Shown piece after piece: positions 42,855 through 51,817 of a DNA stretch of 64,000 bases. The notes beneath the pieces were generated by a model. It saw only the letters and a program-made list of their open reading frames with translations, was not told the origin of the DNA and made no database searches. Position 1 is the first letter of the stretch; every line of letters begins with the position of its first letter. A program made the translations under genes and the position numbers. This DNA is from Streptomyces sp. BHT-5-2 (GTDB taxonomy: Bacteria; Actinomycetota; Actinomycetes; Streptomycetales; Streptomycetaceae): the NCBI RefSeq assembly GCF_019774615.1, contig NZ_CP081496.1, positions 5,890,001 to 5,954,000 of the forward strand, in the 5' to 3' direction.

Positions 42855-44069
42855 TCAGTCGCTCAGCGCGGTCCGCGGCCAGAGCCCCGGGTCGGGGGTG
42901 AAGCGGATCTCCAGGGTGCCGTCGCGCAGGGCGGCGCCGGAGACGGTGCAGCGGCGCAGCGCGGAGGGCAGGGTGCGGATCCGCCGGAAGCGGCCGACGG
43001 TCACCACGATCTCGTCGCCGCGGCGCACCAGGCCGAGGCCGTCCCGCCGGGCGCCGGGCAGCGGCACCCGCCAGACGAGGATGCCGTCGGACGCCAGCCG
43101 GTCCTCGACGGTCCAGGGGTCGGCGGGCGCGGGCGGCGGCGCCGCGGGGGGCGGGGCGCCGGCGGCACCGTCGAGCAGGGCGCCGAGCTCCTCGATGCCC
43201 TGGGGGTCGCGGCCGAGGTGCGGCACCTCGTGGACGGGGACGTCGGGGAACTCCTCGCGCAGCGCCTTCAGGGCGTCCTGCTGGCCGCCGGAGAGCCCGG
43301 CGAGGAAGGGGTCCGCGGAGCCGGTGGGCAGCAGGCGGTTGACGAGGACGGCGTCGGTGCGCCGGCCGTGCAGCGCCAGGCCGGCGCGGAGCGGGCGCAG
43401 GGTGGCGGTGGCGACCGGTCCGGCGTCGGTGACCAGCCGGACGGTGGTGCCGGGGGCGTCCACCACCCGCTGGACGGCGGCGAGTTCGCGCTCCCAGCGC
43501 TCGGCGGCCTCGTACAGCTTCTGGGCCGGCATGGGGACGCCGGCGAGCTGGGCGAGCACCGGGCGCAGCGCGCGGGCGGCCTGGCGCTCGGGCGGCAGCA
43601 GGCGGCGGAGGTAGCGGCGGACCTGCGCGGGCAGGGCCAGCAGCCGGATCGTTTCGGCGGCCGGCGGCATGTCGACGACCAGGAGGTCCCAGGCGTCCGA
43701 GGCGTGGGCGGCGCGCAGCGCGTGCAGCAGCGCGAAGGACTCGGAGCCGGGGAGTTCGGTGAGTTCGTCCTCGTCGAGCGGGGCCGCGCCGAGCAGGTCG
43801 AGGGCGGCGCCGGCGCGGTCCTGGAAGGCGAGGAACTCCTGGCGGAAGCGGTCGGCGGGGTCGATGCGGTGGGCGTGCAGGCCGGGGGCCGCCGCTATCG
43901 GCGCGGGTTCGGCGACGCCGGGGCGGACGCCGAGGACCGCCTCCGGGGCGCTGCTCTGGGTGGTGAGCAGGAGGGTCCGCGCGCCGTGCCGGGCACCGGC
44001 CAGGGCGGTCGCGGCGGCGAGCGTGGTGCGGCCCGCGCCGCCGGGGCCGGTGACGAGGACGGTCCGCAC
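42855..44069 (-). CDS. ArsA/Get3-like ATPase-fold protein with altered P-loop
   Basis: 404-residue member of the ArsA/Get3 (SIMIBI) family. The N-terminus should hold the deviant Walker A (GKGGVGKT). Here it reads GPGGAGRTT: the signature lysine is Pro9 and the P-loop lysine is Arg14. The switch-like VVDMPPAAETIRLLALP segment is present. A C-terminal alpha-crystallin-like beta domain (DEIVVTVGRFRRIRTLP) resembles that of bacterial ArsA-like proteins. GTG start 2 bp after the SRPBCC stop. Its M. tuberculosis positional homologue is Rv2184c. ATP hydrolysis cannot be assumed. Confidence 0.85.
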   Translation of the reverse strand: MRTVLVTGPGGAGRTTLAAATALAGARHGARTLLLTTQSSAPEAVLGVRPGVAEPAPIAAAPGLHAHRIDPADRFRQEFLAFQDRAGAALDLLGAAPLDEDELTELPGSESFALLHALRAAHASDAWDLLVVDMPPAAETIRLLALPAQVRRYLRRLLPPERQAARALRPVLAQLAGVPMPAQKLYEAAERWERELAAVQRVVDAPGTTVRLVTDAGPVATATLRPLRAGLALHGRRTDAVLVNRLLPTGSADPFLAGLSGGQQDALKALREEFPDVPVHEVPHLGRDPQGIEELGALLDGAAGAPPPAAPPPAPADPWTVEDRLASDGILVWRVPLPGARRDGLGLVRRGDEIVVTVGRFRRIRTLPSALRRCTVSGAALRDGTLEIRFTPDPGLWPRTALSD

Positions 44070-44071
44070 GC

Positions 44072-44566
44072 TCAGCGCTTCTCGGCCTCGTCGGCGGCGG
44101 TCGCGGTCGTGGCGCCGGGCGCCTCGGGGTCGCTCTCCACGCGCTTCTTCAGCCCGGCCAGCGCCCGGTCGATGATGACCTTCTCGGCCTTGCGCTTGAT
44201 CATGCCGAGCATCGGGATCTTGACGTCGACGGTGAGCTGGTAGGTGACCTCGGTGCGGGTGCCGCCGGCCAGCGCGGTGAGCCGGTAGGAGCCGTCGAGG
44301 ACGCGCAGCATCTGCGACTTGACCAGCGACCAGCTGACCTCGTTCTCGCCGGTCCAGGTGTAGGCGAGGGTGTGGTCGTCCTTGATGGCGCCGGCGTCCA
44401 GCACCAGGCGCACCTTCTCCGCGCGGCCCCGGTCGTCGGTGGCCAGGATCTCGGCCTCCTTGACCTCTCCGGTCCACTCCGGATAGCGGGCGAAGTCGGC
44501 GATCACTCCCATCACCTCGGCCGGTGCCGCCTCGATCGTGATGTTCGAGCTGGTGTGTTCGGCCAT
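44072..44566 (-). CDS. SRPBCC/START-like polyketide cyclase family protein
   Basis: 164-residue protein with the helix-grip START-like fold. It starts MAEHTSSNITIEAAPAEV and has VIADFARYPEWTGEV, the common SRPBCC opening, and a hydrophobic ligand cavity is expected. The C-terminal helix (VIIDRALAGLKKRVE) is typical. ATG with GAGGAG eight bases upstream. It ends two bases before the ArsA-like gene, forming a tight pair as in M. tuberculosis Rv2185c-Rv2184c. The likely role is binding a lipid or isoprenoid ligand; this is inference. Confidence 0.9.
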   Translation of the reverse strand: MAEHTSSNITIEAAPAEVMGVIADFARYPEWTGEVKEAEILATDDRGRAEKVRLVLDAGAIKDDHTLAYTWTGENEVSWSLVKSQMLRVLDGSYRLTALAGGTRTEVTYQLTVDVKIPMLGMIKRKAEKVIIDRALAGLKKRVESDPEAPGATTATAADEAEKR

Positions 44567-44747
44567 CGCCGTGACTCCTCCATGCCGATTCATGCCGGTC
44601 CGCCGACCCTTCCCCGGGCTCTGCGCGCCGAGCCGGGGCGACTCCGTTGCCCGGTGTCTGTGCTGCTGAAGGCTACCGCGCGGCGCAACCGTGACCGACA
44701 CCAGCAGGCCCACCGCGACGGCCCGGCCGTGCGGCCCGGTGCCGGGC

Positions 44748-45524
44748 TCACCACTCCAGCACGTACGGCCTGCCGGTCGCGTTGAAGTGCCCGACATTGA
44801 CGCATTCCGTACCGCCGATCCGGAGCCGGCGGGCCAGCGGCTGGTGGACGTGGCCGAAGAGGGCGTAGCGCGGCCGGGTGGCGCGGATGGCGTGCAGCAG
44901 GGCCGCGCTGCCGCGCTCGAAGCGGCGGGCGACGGTGTCGTAGCAGAGTTCGGGGACGTCCGGCGGGATGTGGGTGCACAGCACGTCGACCTCGCCGACC
45001 GCCTCGATCTTGGCGGCGTACTCCTCGTCGCCGATCTCGTAGGGCGTCCGCATCGGGGTGGTCAGCCCGCCGCCGACGAAGCCGAAGACCCGGCCGCCGA
45101 TCTCCACCCGCTGCCCGTCCAGGACGGTGGTGCCAGGGCGGGCGAATTCCGGCCACAGACGCGGGATGTCGACGTTGCCGTAGGTGGCGTAGGTGGGGGT
45201 GGGGAAGGCGGCGAAGAGGTCGGCGTACTGGCGGCGGACCGCGGTCTCGATGACCTCCTCCCGGCTCGCGCCGTCGCGGTCCAGCCCGGCCCAGAGCCGG
45301 CGGCCCAGCGCGCGGGCCTCGTCGAAGCGGCGGGCGGTGCGCAGTTCGACCAGGGCGGCGGCGTTGGCGGCGCCGAAGAGGTCGGGGAAGATGCCGCGCG
45401 AGTGGTCCGCGTAGTCGAGGAAGAGGACCAGGTCGCCGAGGCAGACCAGGGCGTCGGCCCCGTCGCCGGCCACCCTCAGGTCCCGGCTGTTCCCATGGAC
45501 GTCGCTCACCACATGCACGCGCAT
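44748..45524 (-). CDS. Metallophosphoesterase
   Basis: 258-residue calcineurin-like phosphoesterase. All metal-binding motifs are visible: SDVHGN (Asp8, His10), LGDLVLF, YGNVD, LCTHIPPD and FGHVHQPL. The inserted helical region (about 45-105) is larger than in minimal YfcE-type enzymes. The substrate is unknown. ATG start at 45524. It diverges from fadD15 and lies 180 bp upstream of the SRPBCC gene, so may or may not be in the same operon. Confidence 0.9.
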   Translation of the reverse strand: MRVHVVSDVHGNSRDLRVAGDGADALVCLGDLVLFLDYADHSRGIFPDLFGAANAAALVELRTARRFDEARALGRRLWAGLDRDGASREEVIETAVRRQYADLFAAFPTPTYATYGNVDIPRLWPEFARPGTTVLDGQRVEIGGRVFGFVGGGLTTPMRTPYEIGDEEYAAKIEAVGEVDVLCTHIPPDVPELCYDTVARRFERGSAALLHAIRATRPRYALFGHVHQPLARRLRIGGTECVNVGHFNATGRPYVLEW

Positions 45525-45796
45525 GACGTCACCCTATGAGCGCGCGGGCCGCCGCGGGGAGGCGGGGCGGCCCGGCGGTTACTTTCGGGTCACCTCAGGG
45601 CTGGACTAGTCTGCGCGTGCAGTCCCCATGACGTGTCCGCAGCATGTGACGCATCGAACATCTGGCCGTGCACCCCTATCCCAAAGGCAATACCGGTGGG
45701 TAACGTCCGGCCCGTCCAATCCCCCCGCATGATCATGGACCGCAGCCGGTGCACACACAGCGTCGTGGGTGCCGGCGCTTTCGAGGAGCAGCAGTC

Positions 45797-47593
45797 TTGC
45801 GCGAGTTCAGCCTTCCGGCCCTGTACGAGGTCCCCGCGGACGGCAATCTGACGGACCTGATCCGCCGCAATGCCGCACAGTACCCGGATGTCGCGGTCCT
45901 GGGGCGGAAGGTGAACGGCGTCTGGCAGGACGTCACCGCCGCCGCCTTCCTCGCCGAGGTCCGGGCGGTCGCCAAGGGCCTGATGGCCGCCGGGATCGAG
46001 CCGGGCGACCGGGTCGGCCTGATGTCGCGCACCCGTTACGAGTGGACGCTGCTGGACTTCGCCATCTGGAGCGCGGGCGCCATCACCGTCCCCGTCTACG
46101 AGACCAGCTCCGCCGAGCAGATCCAGTGGATCCTCGGCGACTCCGGCGCGGCCGCCTGCCTGGTGGAGACGCCCGACCACGAGGCGACGGTGGAGTCGGT
46201 CCGCGACCGGCTGCCGGACCTGGCGAACATCTGGCAGATCGAGCGGGACGCGGTCGCCCGGCTGCGGGCCGCCGGCGACGGCATCACCGACCAGGAGGTC
46301 GACGAGCGCAGCGCGCTGGCCGACGCCGACTCCCCCGCCACCATCGTCTACACCTCCGGCACCACCGGCCGCCCCAAGGGCTGTGTGCTCAGCCACCGCA
46401 GCTTCTTCGCCGAGTGCGGCAACGTCGTCGAGCGGCTGAAGCCGCTCTTCCGCACCGGCGACTCCTCCGTGCTGCTCTTCCTCCCCGTCGCGCACGTCTT
46501 CGGCCGGCTGGTGCAGGTCGCCTCCGTCATGGCGCCCATCAAGCTGGGCCACGCGCCGGACATCAAGAACCTCACCGACGACCTGGCCTCCTTCCGGCCG
46601 ACGATGATCCTGGGCGTCCCCCGGGTCTTCGAGAAGGTCTACAACTCCGCGCGGGCCAAGGCGCAGGCCGACGGCAAGGGAAAGATCTTCGACAAGGCGG
46701 CGGACACCGCGATCGCGTACAGCCGGGCACTGGACACCCCCGGCGGCCCGTCCCTCGGCCTGAAGGTGAAGTACAAGGTCTTCGACCGGCTGGTCTACGG
46801 CAAGCTGCGGGCGGTGCTCGGCGGCCGGGCCGGCCACGCCATCTCCGGCGGCGCCCCGCTCGGCGAGCGGCTGGGCCACTTCTACCGCGGCATCGGCTTC
46901 ACCGTCCTGGAGGGCTACGGCCTGACGGAGTCCTGCGCGGCCACCGCGTTCAACCCCTGGGACCGGCAGAAGATCGGCACGGTCGGCCAGCCGCTGCCCG
47001 GCTCGGTGGTCCGGATCGCCGACGACGGCGAGGTGCTGCTGCACGGCGAGCACCTCTTCAGCGAGTACTGGAACAACCCGACGGCCACCAAGGAGGCGCT
47101 GTCCGACGGCTGGTTCCACACCGGCGACCTCGGCACCCTCGACGAGGACGGCTACCTCGCCATCACCGGCCGCAAGAAGGAGATCCTGGTGACCGCGGGC
47201 GGCAAGAACGTCGCCCCGGCCGTCATCGAGGACCGGATCCGCGCCCACGCGCTGATCGCCGAGTGCATGGTGGTCGGCGACGGCCGCCCGTTCATCGGCG
47301 CGCTGATCACCCTGGACGAGGAGTTCCTGCCCCGCTGGGCCGAGGAGCACGGCCACCCGGCCGACACGACGCCCGCCCGACTCGCCGACGACCCCGAGCT
47401 GCTGGCCGCCGTGCAGCGCGCGGTCGACGACGGCAACGCGGCGGTCTCCAAGGCCGAGTCGGTCCGCAAGTTCCGTATCCTGCCGACCCAGTTCACCGAG
47501 GAGTCGGGACATGTGACGCCCTCGCTGAAGCTGAAGCGGAACGTCGTCGCGAAGGACTTCGCGGAGGAGATCGAGGCGATCTACCGCGGGTGA
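45797..47593 (+). CDS. fadD15: Long-chain fatty acyl-CoA/AMP ligase (FadD15-like)
   Basis: 598-residue adenylate-forming enzyme activating long-chain fatty acids. The P-loop is IVYTSGTTGRPKG at about 183-195. LPVAHVFGR, GYGLTESCA, TGDLGTLDEDGYL and TGRKKEILVTAGGKNVAP are all intact, with the C-terminal Lys region KLKRNVVAK. The TTG at 45797 is preferred because GAGGAG lies nine bases upstream and the family starts MREFSLPALYEV. It is about 270 bp downstream of a divergent gene, and converges on pimB with a shared terminator. Confidence 0.93.
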   Translation: MREFSLPALYEVPADGNLTDLIRRNAAQYPDVAVLGRKVNGVWQDVTAAAFLAEVRAVAKGLMAAGIEPGDRVGLMSRTRYEWTLLDFAIWSAGAITVPVYETSSAEQIQWILGDSGAAACLVETPDHEATVESVRDRLPDLANIWQIERDAVARLRAAGDGITDQEVDERSALADADSPATIVYTSGTTGRPKGCVLSHRSFFAECGNVVERLKPLFRTGDSSVLLFLPVAHVFGRLVQVASVMAPIKLGHAPDIKNLTDDLASFRPTMILGVPRVFEKVYNSARAKAQADGKGKIFDKAADTAIAYSRALDTPGGPSLGLKVKYKVFDRLVYGKLRAVLGGRAGHAISGGAPLGERLGHFYRGIGFTVLEGYGLTESCAATAFNPWDRQKIGTVGQPLPGSVVRIADDGEVLLHGEHLFSEYWNNPTATKEALSDGWFHTGDLGTLDEDGYLAITGRKKEILVTAGGKNVAPAVIEDRIRAHALIAECMVVGDGRPFIGALITLDEEFLPRWAEEHGHPADTTPARLADDPELLAAVQRAVDDGNAAVSKAESVRKFRILPTQFTEESGHVTPSLKLKRNVVAKDFAEEIEAIYRG

Positions 47594-47624
47594 CCCGCGG
47601 GCCCCACGCGGGGCGCCGGGGCAT

Positions 47625-47659
47625 CGGGCCGGTGAGCGGAGTGTCCGCACACCGGCCCG
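47625..47659. terminator. Bidirectional terminator between convergent fadD15 and pimB genes
   Basis: A 16-base stem with one mismatch (CGGGCCGGTG-A-GCGGA pairing with TCCGC-A-CACCGGCCCG) and a GTG loop lies 32 bases after fadD15 and 17 bases from the convergent stop. Either strand can form it. Confidence 0.7.
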
Positions 47660-47675
47660 CGCCACGACCACCGGG

Positions 47676-48818
47676 CTACAGAAGCTCCCTGAGCCGCTCC
47701 GCGAGCAGGTCCCAGCGCCACTTCTCCTCCACCCAGGCGCGGCCGCGGGCCCCCATCGTGCGACGCAGCCCGGGGTCCTTCAGGAGCGTGACGAGGCGGT
47801 CGGCGACGGCCTCCGGGGAGCCGCCGGGGACCACCCGGCCGGTCTCGCCCTCCAACACCGCGTCCGGCGCGCCGCCCGAGTCGCCGGCCACGACCGGGAG
47901 TCCGGTGGCGGACGCCTCCAGGTAGACGATGCCCAGGCCCTCGACGTCCAGCCCGCCGCGGCGGGTGCGGCAGGGCATCGCGAAGACGTCGCCCGCGCCG
48001 TAGTGGGCGGGCAGCTGCTCCCACGGGACGGCACCGGTGAAGCGGACCGCGTCGGCGACGCCCTTCTCCAGCGCCAGCCGGTGCAGCTGCGCCTCGTACG
48101 GGCCGCCGCCGACGATCAGCAGCACCGCGTCCGGCACCGCCGCGCGGACCGCCGGCAGCGCCTCGATCAGGGTGTCCTGCCCCTTGCGCGGGACGAGCCG
48201 GGAGACGCAGACCACCACCGGCCGGTCGGCGAGCCCGAGCCGGGCCCGTACGGCGTCGCCGCCCGAGTCCGGGTGGAAGGTCTTCTCGTCGACGCCGGGC
48301 GGGAGTTGGACCATCCGGGCGGCGGCTTCCGGGGTGAGCGCGGCGGCGATCCGCGTGCGGGTGTACTCGCCGAGGTAGGTGAGGGTGTCGGTGCCCTCGC
48401 CGATCCGCCGCAGCAGTTGCCGGGCCGCCGGCAGCTGCGCCCAGCCGGCCTCGTGGCCGTGGGTGGTGGCCACTATCCGGCGGGCGCCGGCCGCGCGGAG
48501 CGCCGGGGCCATCAGCCCCAGCGGCGCGGCGGCCCCGAACCACACCGACGAGCAGCCGTGTTCGCGCAGCAGCGAGACCGCCCGCCGGGTCACCCGGGGC
48601 GTGGGCAGCAGCATCGTCGTGGCGTCCCGGACCACCGGGAAGGGCTGCTCGGCGTCGAAGGCGGCGGTGGCCGCCCGGCCCTCCTCGGTCCGCTTCCAGG
48701 TGGAGGCGTACACGACGACCTGCTCGGGATCCAGCCGCAGCGCCATGCTGTGCAGAAACGCCTGGATTCCGCCGGGCCGGGGCGGGAAGTCGTTGGTGAC
48801 GATGAGGGTCTTGTGCAC
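47676..48818 (-). CDS. pimB: GT4 glycosyltransferase, PimB-like
   Basis: 380-residue GT-B fold retaining glycosyltransferase of family GT4. The N-terminal loop is TNDFPPRPGGIQAF, typical of mannosyltransferases that bind an acidic lipid acceptor. RLVPRKGQDTLIEAL marks the nucleotide-sugar domain, and the EX7E motif is in VEGLGIVYLEASATGLPVVAG. Homology and position (M. tuberculosis Rv2188c) point to the second mannosylation of phosphatidylinositol. Acceptor specificity in Streptomyces is inferred. ATG start at 48818. Confidence 0.88.
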   Translation of the reverse strand: MHKTLIVTNDFPPRPGGIQAFLHSMALRLDPEQVVVYASTWKRTEEGRAATAAFDAEQPFPVVRDATTMLLPTPRVTRRAVSLLREHGCSSVWFGAAAPLGLMAPALRAAGARRIVATTHGHEAGWAQLPAARQLLRRIGEGTDTLTYLGEYTRTRIAAALTPEAAARMVQLPPGVDEKTFHPDSGGDAVRARLGLADRPVVVCVSRLVPRKGQDTLIEALPAVRAAVPDAVLLIVGGGPYEAQLHRLALEKGVADAVRFTGAVPWEQLPAHYGAGDVFAMPCRTRRGGLDVEGLGIVYLEASATGLPVVAGDSGGAPDAVLEGETGRVVPGGSPEAVADRLVTLLKDPGLRRTMGARGRAWVEEKWRWDLLAERLRELL

Positions 48819-49048
48819 GGTGGTCTCTTAAGCGGTCGGTGGTCTCTCGGTGAGCGGCGGTCTCCCGGCCGGCGGGGCGCGGCGCCTCCCGCGGGGTCCG
48901 GGGCCGACAGTACCGGGTGGGCGGGTCCGGGCGGCGGCCGGCCGGGGCGGGGCGGCGCGCCCCGCCACGCCCGCGCCCGGCGTGCCCGGCCGTGTTCACC
49001 GGCGCGCACACCCCCTCCGGGCATCATGCACGCAGGACGACCCACGGG

Positions 49049-50410
49049 GTGACGATGACCAGCACCGACAGCAGGGCGGACGCGGCGGGCCCGCCCCGCC
49101 GGTCCGCCCCGCCCGGCGCCTCCGCCCGCGCCACCCCGGCCGCCCGGGCCGCCGGTTCCGCGGCCGCCGCCTGGACGGCCTGGGCCGCGACCCGGGCGCT
49201 GCTCCTGCTGTGCGTCCTCCGGGTGCTGGTGCTGCCCGGCCCGGACGTCAGCACCGACGTCTCGGTGATCTACCACGGCTGGGCCGAGGTGCTGCGCTCC
49301 GGGACCTTCCCGCTGGACGACGTCACCTGGCAGTACCCGCCGGCCGCCGCCCTGCCCGTCCTGGCCCCCGACCTGCTGCCCTTCCTGCCCTACGCCACCG
49401 CGTTCTTCGTGCTGGTGCTGGCCGTGGACGCGGTCGCGCTGGCGCTCTTCCTGCGGGTCGGACGCACGCCGGGGCACCGCCGGACCGGGGCCTGGGCGTG
49501 GATCGCGGGCGTCGCCCTGCTCGGCCCGACCGCCTACGCCCGCTACGACCTGCTGGTGGCGGCGGTGGCCGCGGCGGCGCTGTTCGCGGCGGCCCGCCGG
49601 CCGCGCACCGCGGGCGCGCTGATCGCCTGCGGCGCCCTGCTGAAGGTCTGGCCGGTGCTGCTGCTGGCCGGGGCGCCGCTGCGCGGCCGCCGGGCCCGCG
49701 CCCTGTGGTGGAGCGCGGCCGGCTGGGCCGCCGGGCTGACACTGGCCGCGGTCACGGCGGCGCCGGGCGCGCTGGCCTTCCTCACCTTCCAGCGCGACCG
49801 CGGCACGGAGGTCGAGTCGCTGGGCGCGCTGGTCCTGCACCTCGCCCGGCACGCCGGCTGGCCCGGCGAGGTGCAACTCCACTACGGCTCGCTGGAGTTC
49901 CTCGGGCCCGGCGTGCCGCTCGTCAGCGCCCTCTCGCTGGCGCTGACCGGCGCCGCGCTGGCCTGGCTGGTCCACTGGCGGCTGCGCGCCGGAACGCCCG
50001 GCGAACCCGCGGTGCTCTGCGACGCCGCCTTCACCGCCGTCCTCCTCTTCACCACCACCAGCCGGGTGATCAGCCCGCAGTACCTGCTGTGGCTGGTCGG
50101 GCTGGCCGCGGTCTGCCTGACCGTACGGGCGAGCCGGCAGGCCCTGCCGGCCGTGCTGGTGCTGCCGGCCGCCGGAGCGACCCTGCTGGAGTTCCCGGTC
50201 GGCTTCGCCGACGTGGTGGCCAGCGACTCCCCGGGCATCGCACTGCTGGTGCTGCGCAACGGCCTGCTGGTGGCCGCGTCCCTGCTCGCCTGCCGCCGGC
50301 TGCGGACCGCCACCGGCCCCGGACGGACCGCGCGGCCGCCCGGTCTGCCCGGCGCCCGCCCCGCGCTCAGCCCAGTTCCCGGCGGACATAAGCGCGCCAC
50401 ATCGCGGTGA
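49049..50410 (+). CDS. GT87-family polyprenol-phosphate mannosyltransferase-like protein
   Basis: 453-residue polytopic membrane protein (about ten helices) of the GT87/DUF2029 type, which use polyprenyl-phospho-mannose as donor. The first loop has VIYHGWAEVLRSG and TWQYPPAAALPVL, the usual acidic/aromatic region; YARYDLLVAA and RVISPQYLLWLVG follow. The M. tuberculosis neighbourhood has such an enzyme at Rv2181. The GTG at 49049 is used; ATG at 49055 is equally possible. Its 3' end overlaps the convergent lipoprotein gene by 44 bp. Confidence 0.85.
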   Translation: MTMTSTDSRADAAGPPRRSAPPGASARATPAARAAGSAAAAWTAWAATRALLLLCVLRVLVLPGPDVSTDVSVIYHGWAEVLRSGTFPLDDVTWQYPPAAALPVLAPDLLPFLPYATAFFVLVLAVDAVALALFLRVGRTPGHRRTGAWAWIAGVALLGPTAYARYDLLVAAVAAAALFAAARRPRTAGALIACGALLKVWPVLLLAGAPLRGRRARALWWSAAGWAAGLTLAAVTAAPGALAFLTFQRDRGTEVESLGALVLHLARHAGWPGEVQLHYGSLEFLGPGVPLVSALSLALTGAALAWLVHWRLRAGTPGEPAVLCDAAFTAVLLFTTTSRVISPQYLLWLVGLAAVCLTVRASRQALPAVLVLPAAGATLLEFPVGFADVVASDSPGIALLVLRNGLLVAASLLACRRLRTATGPGRTARPPGLPGARPALSPVPGGHKRATSR

Positions 50411-51755
50411 ACTCCGTCAGCCCGACGCCGAGTTGCTCGCGCATGGCGCGCTCCACCAGGCCGCTGCGACCGCTCCGGGAGCCGCCGTCCACCGCGGAGG
50501 CGGCCGAGCCGGCCCGGACCGTCGGGGCGACGGTCCGGGCCTCCATGGGCCCCGTCGCCGTACCGGCCGCGGCGTCGTGGAGCCCGCGCCGCCCGGTGTC
50601 CCGGTAGAAGGCGATCAGCCGGTCCTCGCCCCACTTCTCGGCGATCAGCCGGCAGGCCAGCCAGCCGCCCTCGTACGCCTTGGCCAGCCGGTCCGCGCCG
50701 GCCCGGAAGCCGAAGTCGGCGTCGCCCGGCAGGCTCGCCGGCTCCCGCCCGGCCGCGACCGCCCGGGAGAGCTCCGGCGCGGTGACGGCGGGCCGGCGGT
50801 TCACCTTGCGATAGGCGACCCAGTCCGCGAAGCCCTCGGAGAGCCACAGCGGGGTCGCGGACGTGGTGAGCGCGCGGGTGGCGACATGGGTGGTCTCGTG
50901 GGTCAGGACCACCGAGCGGCCCAGGTCGTTGAGCTCCTCGTAGGCATCCGGGTTGACGATCACCCGGTCCGCGGGGGCCGCGGCCGACGACCCGGCCTCG
51001 CCGGTGGTGACCGCCGCGATCCCGGCGTACCCGGACGGATCGTCACCGCCCATCAGCTGCGCCATCCGCTCGACACTGTCCGGCGCCTCCACCACCACCT
51101 TGCGCGCCCAGGCCCCCTTCCAGGCCGCGGAGACCGCGGGCACCGCCGCGTCCACCCGGGACGCCAGGTCGCGCAGCCGCGAGAGGTCCGCGGCCCCGCC
51201 CAGGACCAGGCTGTAGCGGCCGCGGACCACCCGGACCGGGCCCTGGTCCCACAGCTGCCGGCTCCCGCCCTTGCCGTCGCCCGCCCCGTCGGAGTCCGAG
51301 CTGACCAGCCAACGGCCGCCGTGCTCGGTGAGGGTGAGGTACTGGACGCTGGTGACCGGCGCGGTGTCGAAGCCCTTGAGGCGGTAGCGCAGCCGCACCT
51401 GCGCGGCCAGCCTCCGCCCGTCGCCGAGCGGCAGCGGGAAGGCGCCGGTGGACACCAGGTCGTAGCGCCAGTCGGCGAGCGGGACGGCGGCGAGGTGGTC
51501 GAAGACCGCGCGCTGCCGGCCGCGGAAGGCGGTGGCCCGGGGGTCGACGGAGGCCAGGAACGCCGCGGCGTCGTGCCTCCGGACCGCCTCGGCCCGGGCG
51601 TCGAGCATCCGCTGGGCGCCGGGGTACTGGTCGCCGGGCCCGTCCGTGGGGGCGCAGCCGGTGAGCTGGACGAGCAGCGCCAGCAGCGGTGCCGCGCAGC
51701 CGGCCGCCCGTGCGGCCCGCCGCGGCCCCTTGCGTCGCGCCCTCTGGTCCGGCAT
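50367..51755 (-). CDS. Lipoprotein with HExxH metallopeptidase-like motif
   Basis: 462-residue predicted lipoprotein. The N-terminus is basic, then hydrophobic, and ends in a lipobox LTGC (Cys34). The middle has a NTF2-like region, and further on HETTH (286-290) is followed by LSEGF with Glu307. This gives HExxH-16-E, the gluzincin zinc pattern (peptidase MA type). It is therefore a candidate extracytoplasmic metalloprotease. I cannot name a characterised homologue. It is convergent with, and overlaps by 44 bp, the GT87 gene. The following NlpC/P60 gene is upstream on the same strand. Confidence 0.82.
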   Translation of the reverse strand: MPDQRARRKGPRRAARAAGCAAPLLALLVQLTGCAPTDGPGDQYPGAQRMLDARAEAVRRHDAAAFLASVDPRATAFRGRQRAVFDHLAAVPLADWRYDLVSTGAFPLPLGDGRRLAAQVRLRYRLKGFDTAPVTSVQYLTLTEHGGRWLVSSDSDGAGDGKGGSRQLWDQGPVRVVRGRYSLVLGGAADLSRLRDLASRVDAAVPAVSAAWKGAWARKVVVEAPDSVERMAQLMGGDDPSGYAGIAAVTTGEAGSSAAAPADRVIVNPDAYEELNDLGRSVVLTHETTHVATRALTTSATPLWLSEGFADWVAYRKVNRRPAVTAPELSRAVAAGREPASLPGDADFGFRAGADRLAKAYEGGWLACRLIAEKWGEDRLIAFYRDTGRRGLHDAAAGTATGPMEARTVAPTVRAGSAASAVDGGSRSGRSGLVERAMREQLGVGLTEFTAMWRAYVRRELG

Positions 51756-51817
51756 GCGGCCGATCGTAAGGGCGGCCCGGCCGGGGCAAAACCGCAGGGG
51801 TCGCGGCCCGGGACGGC

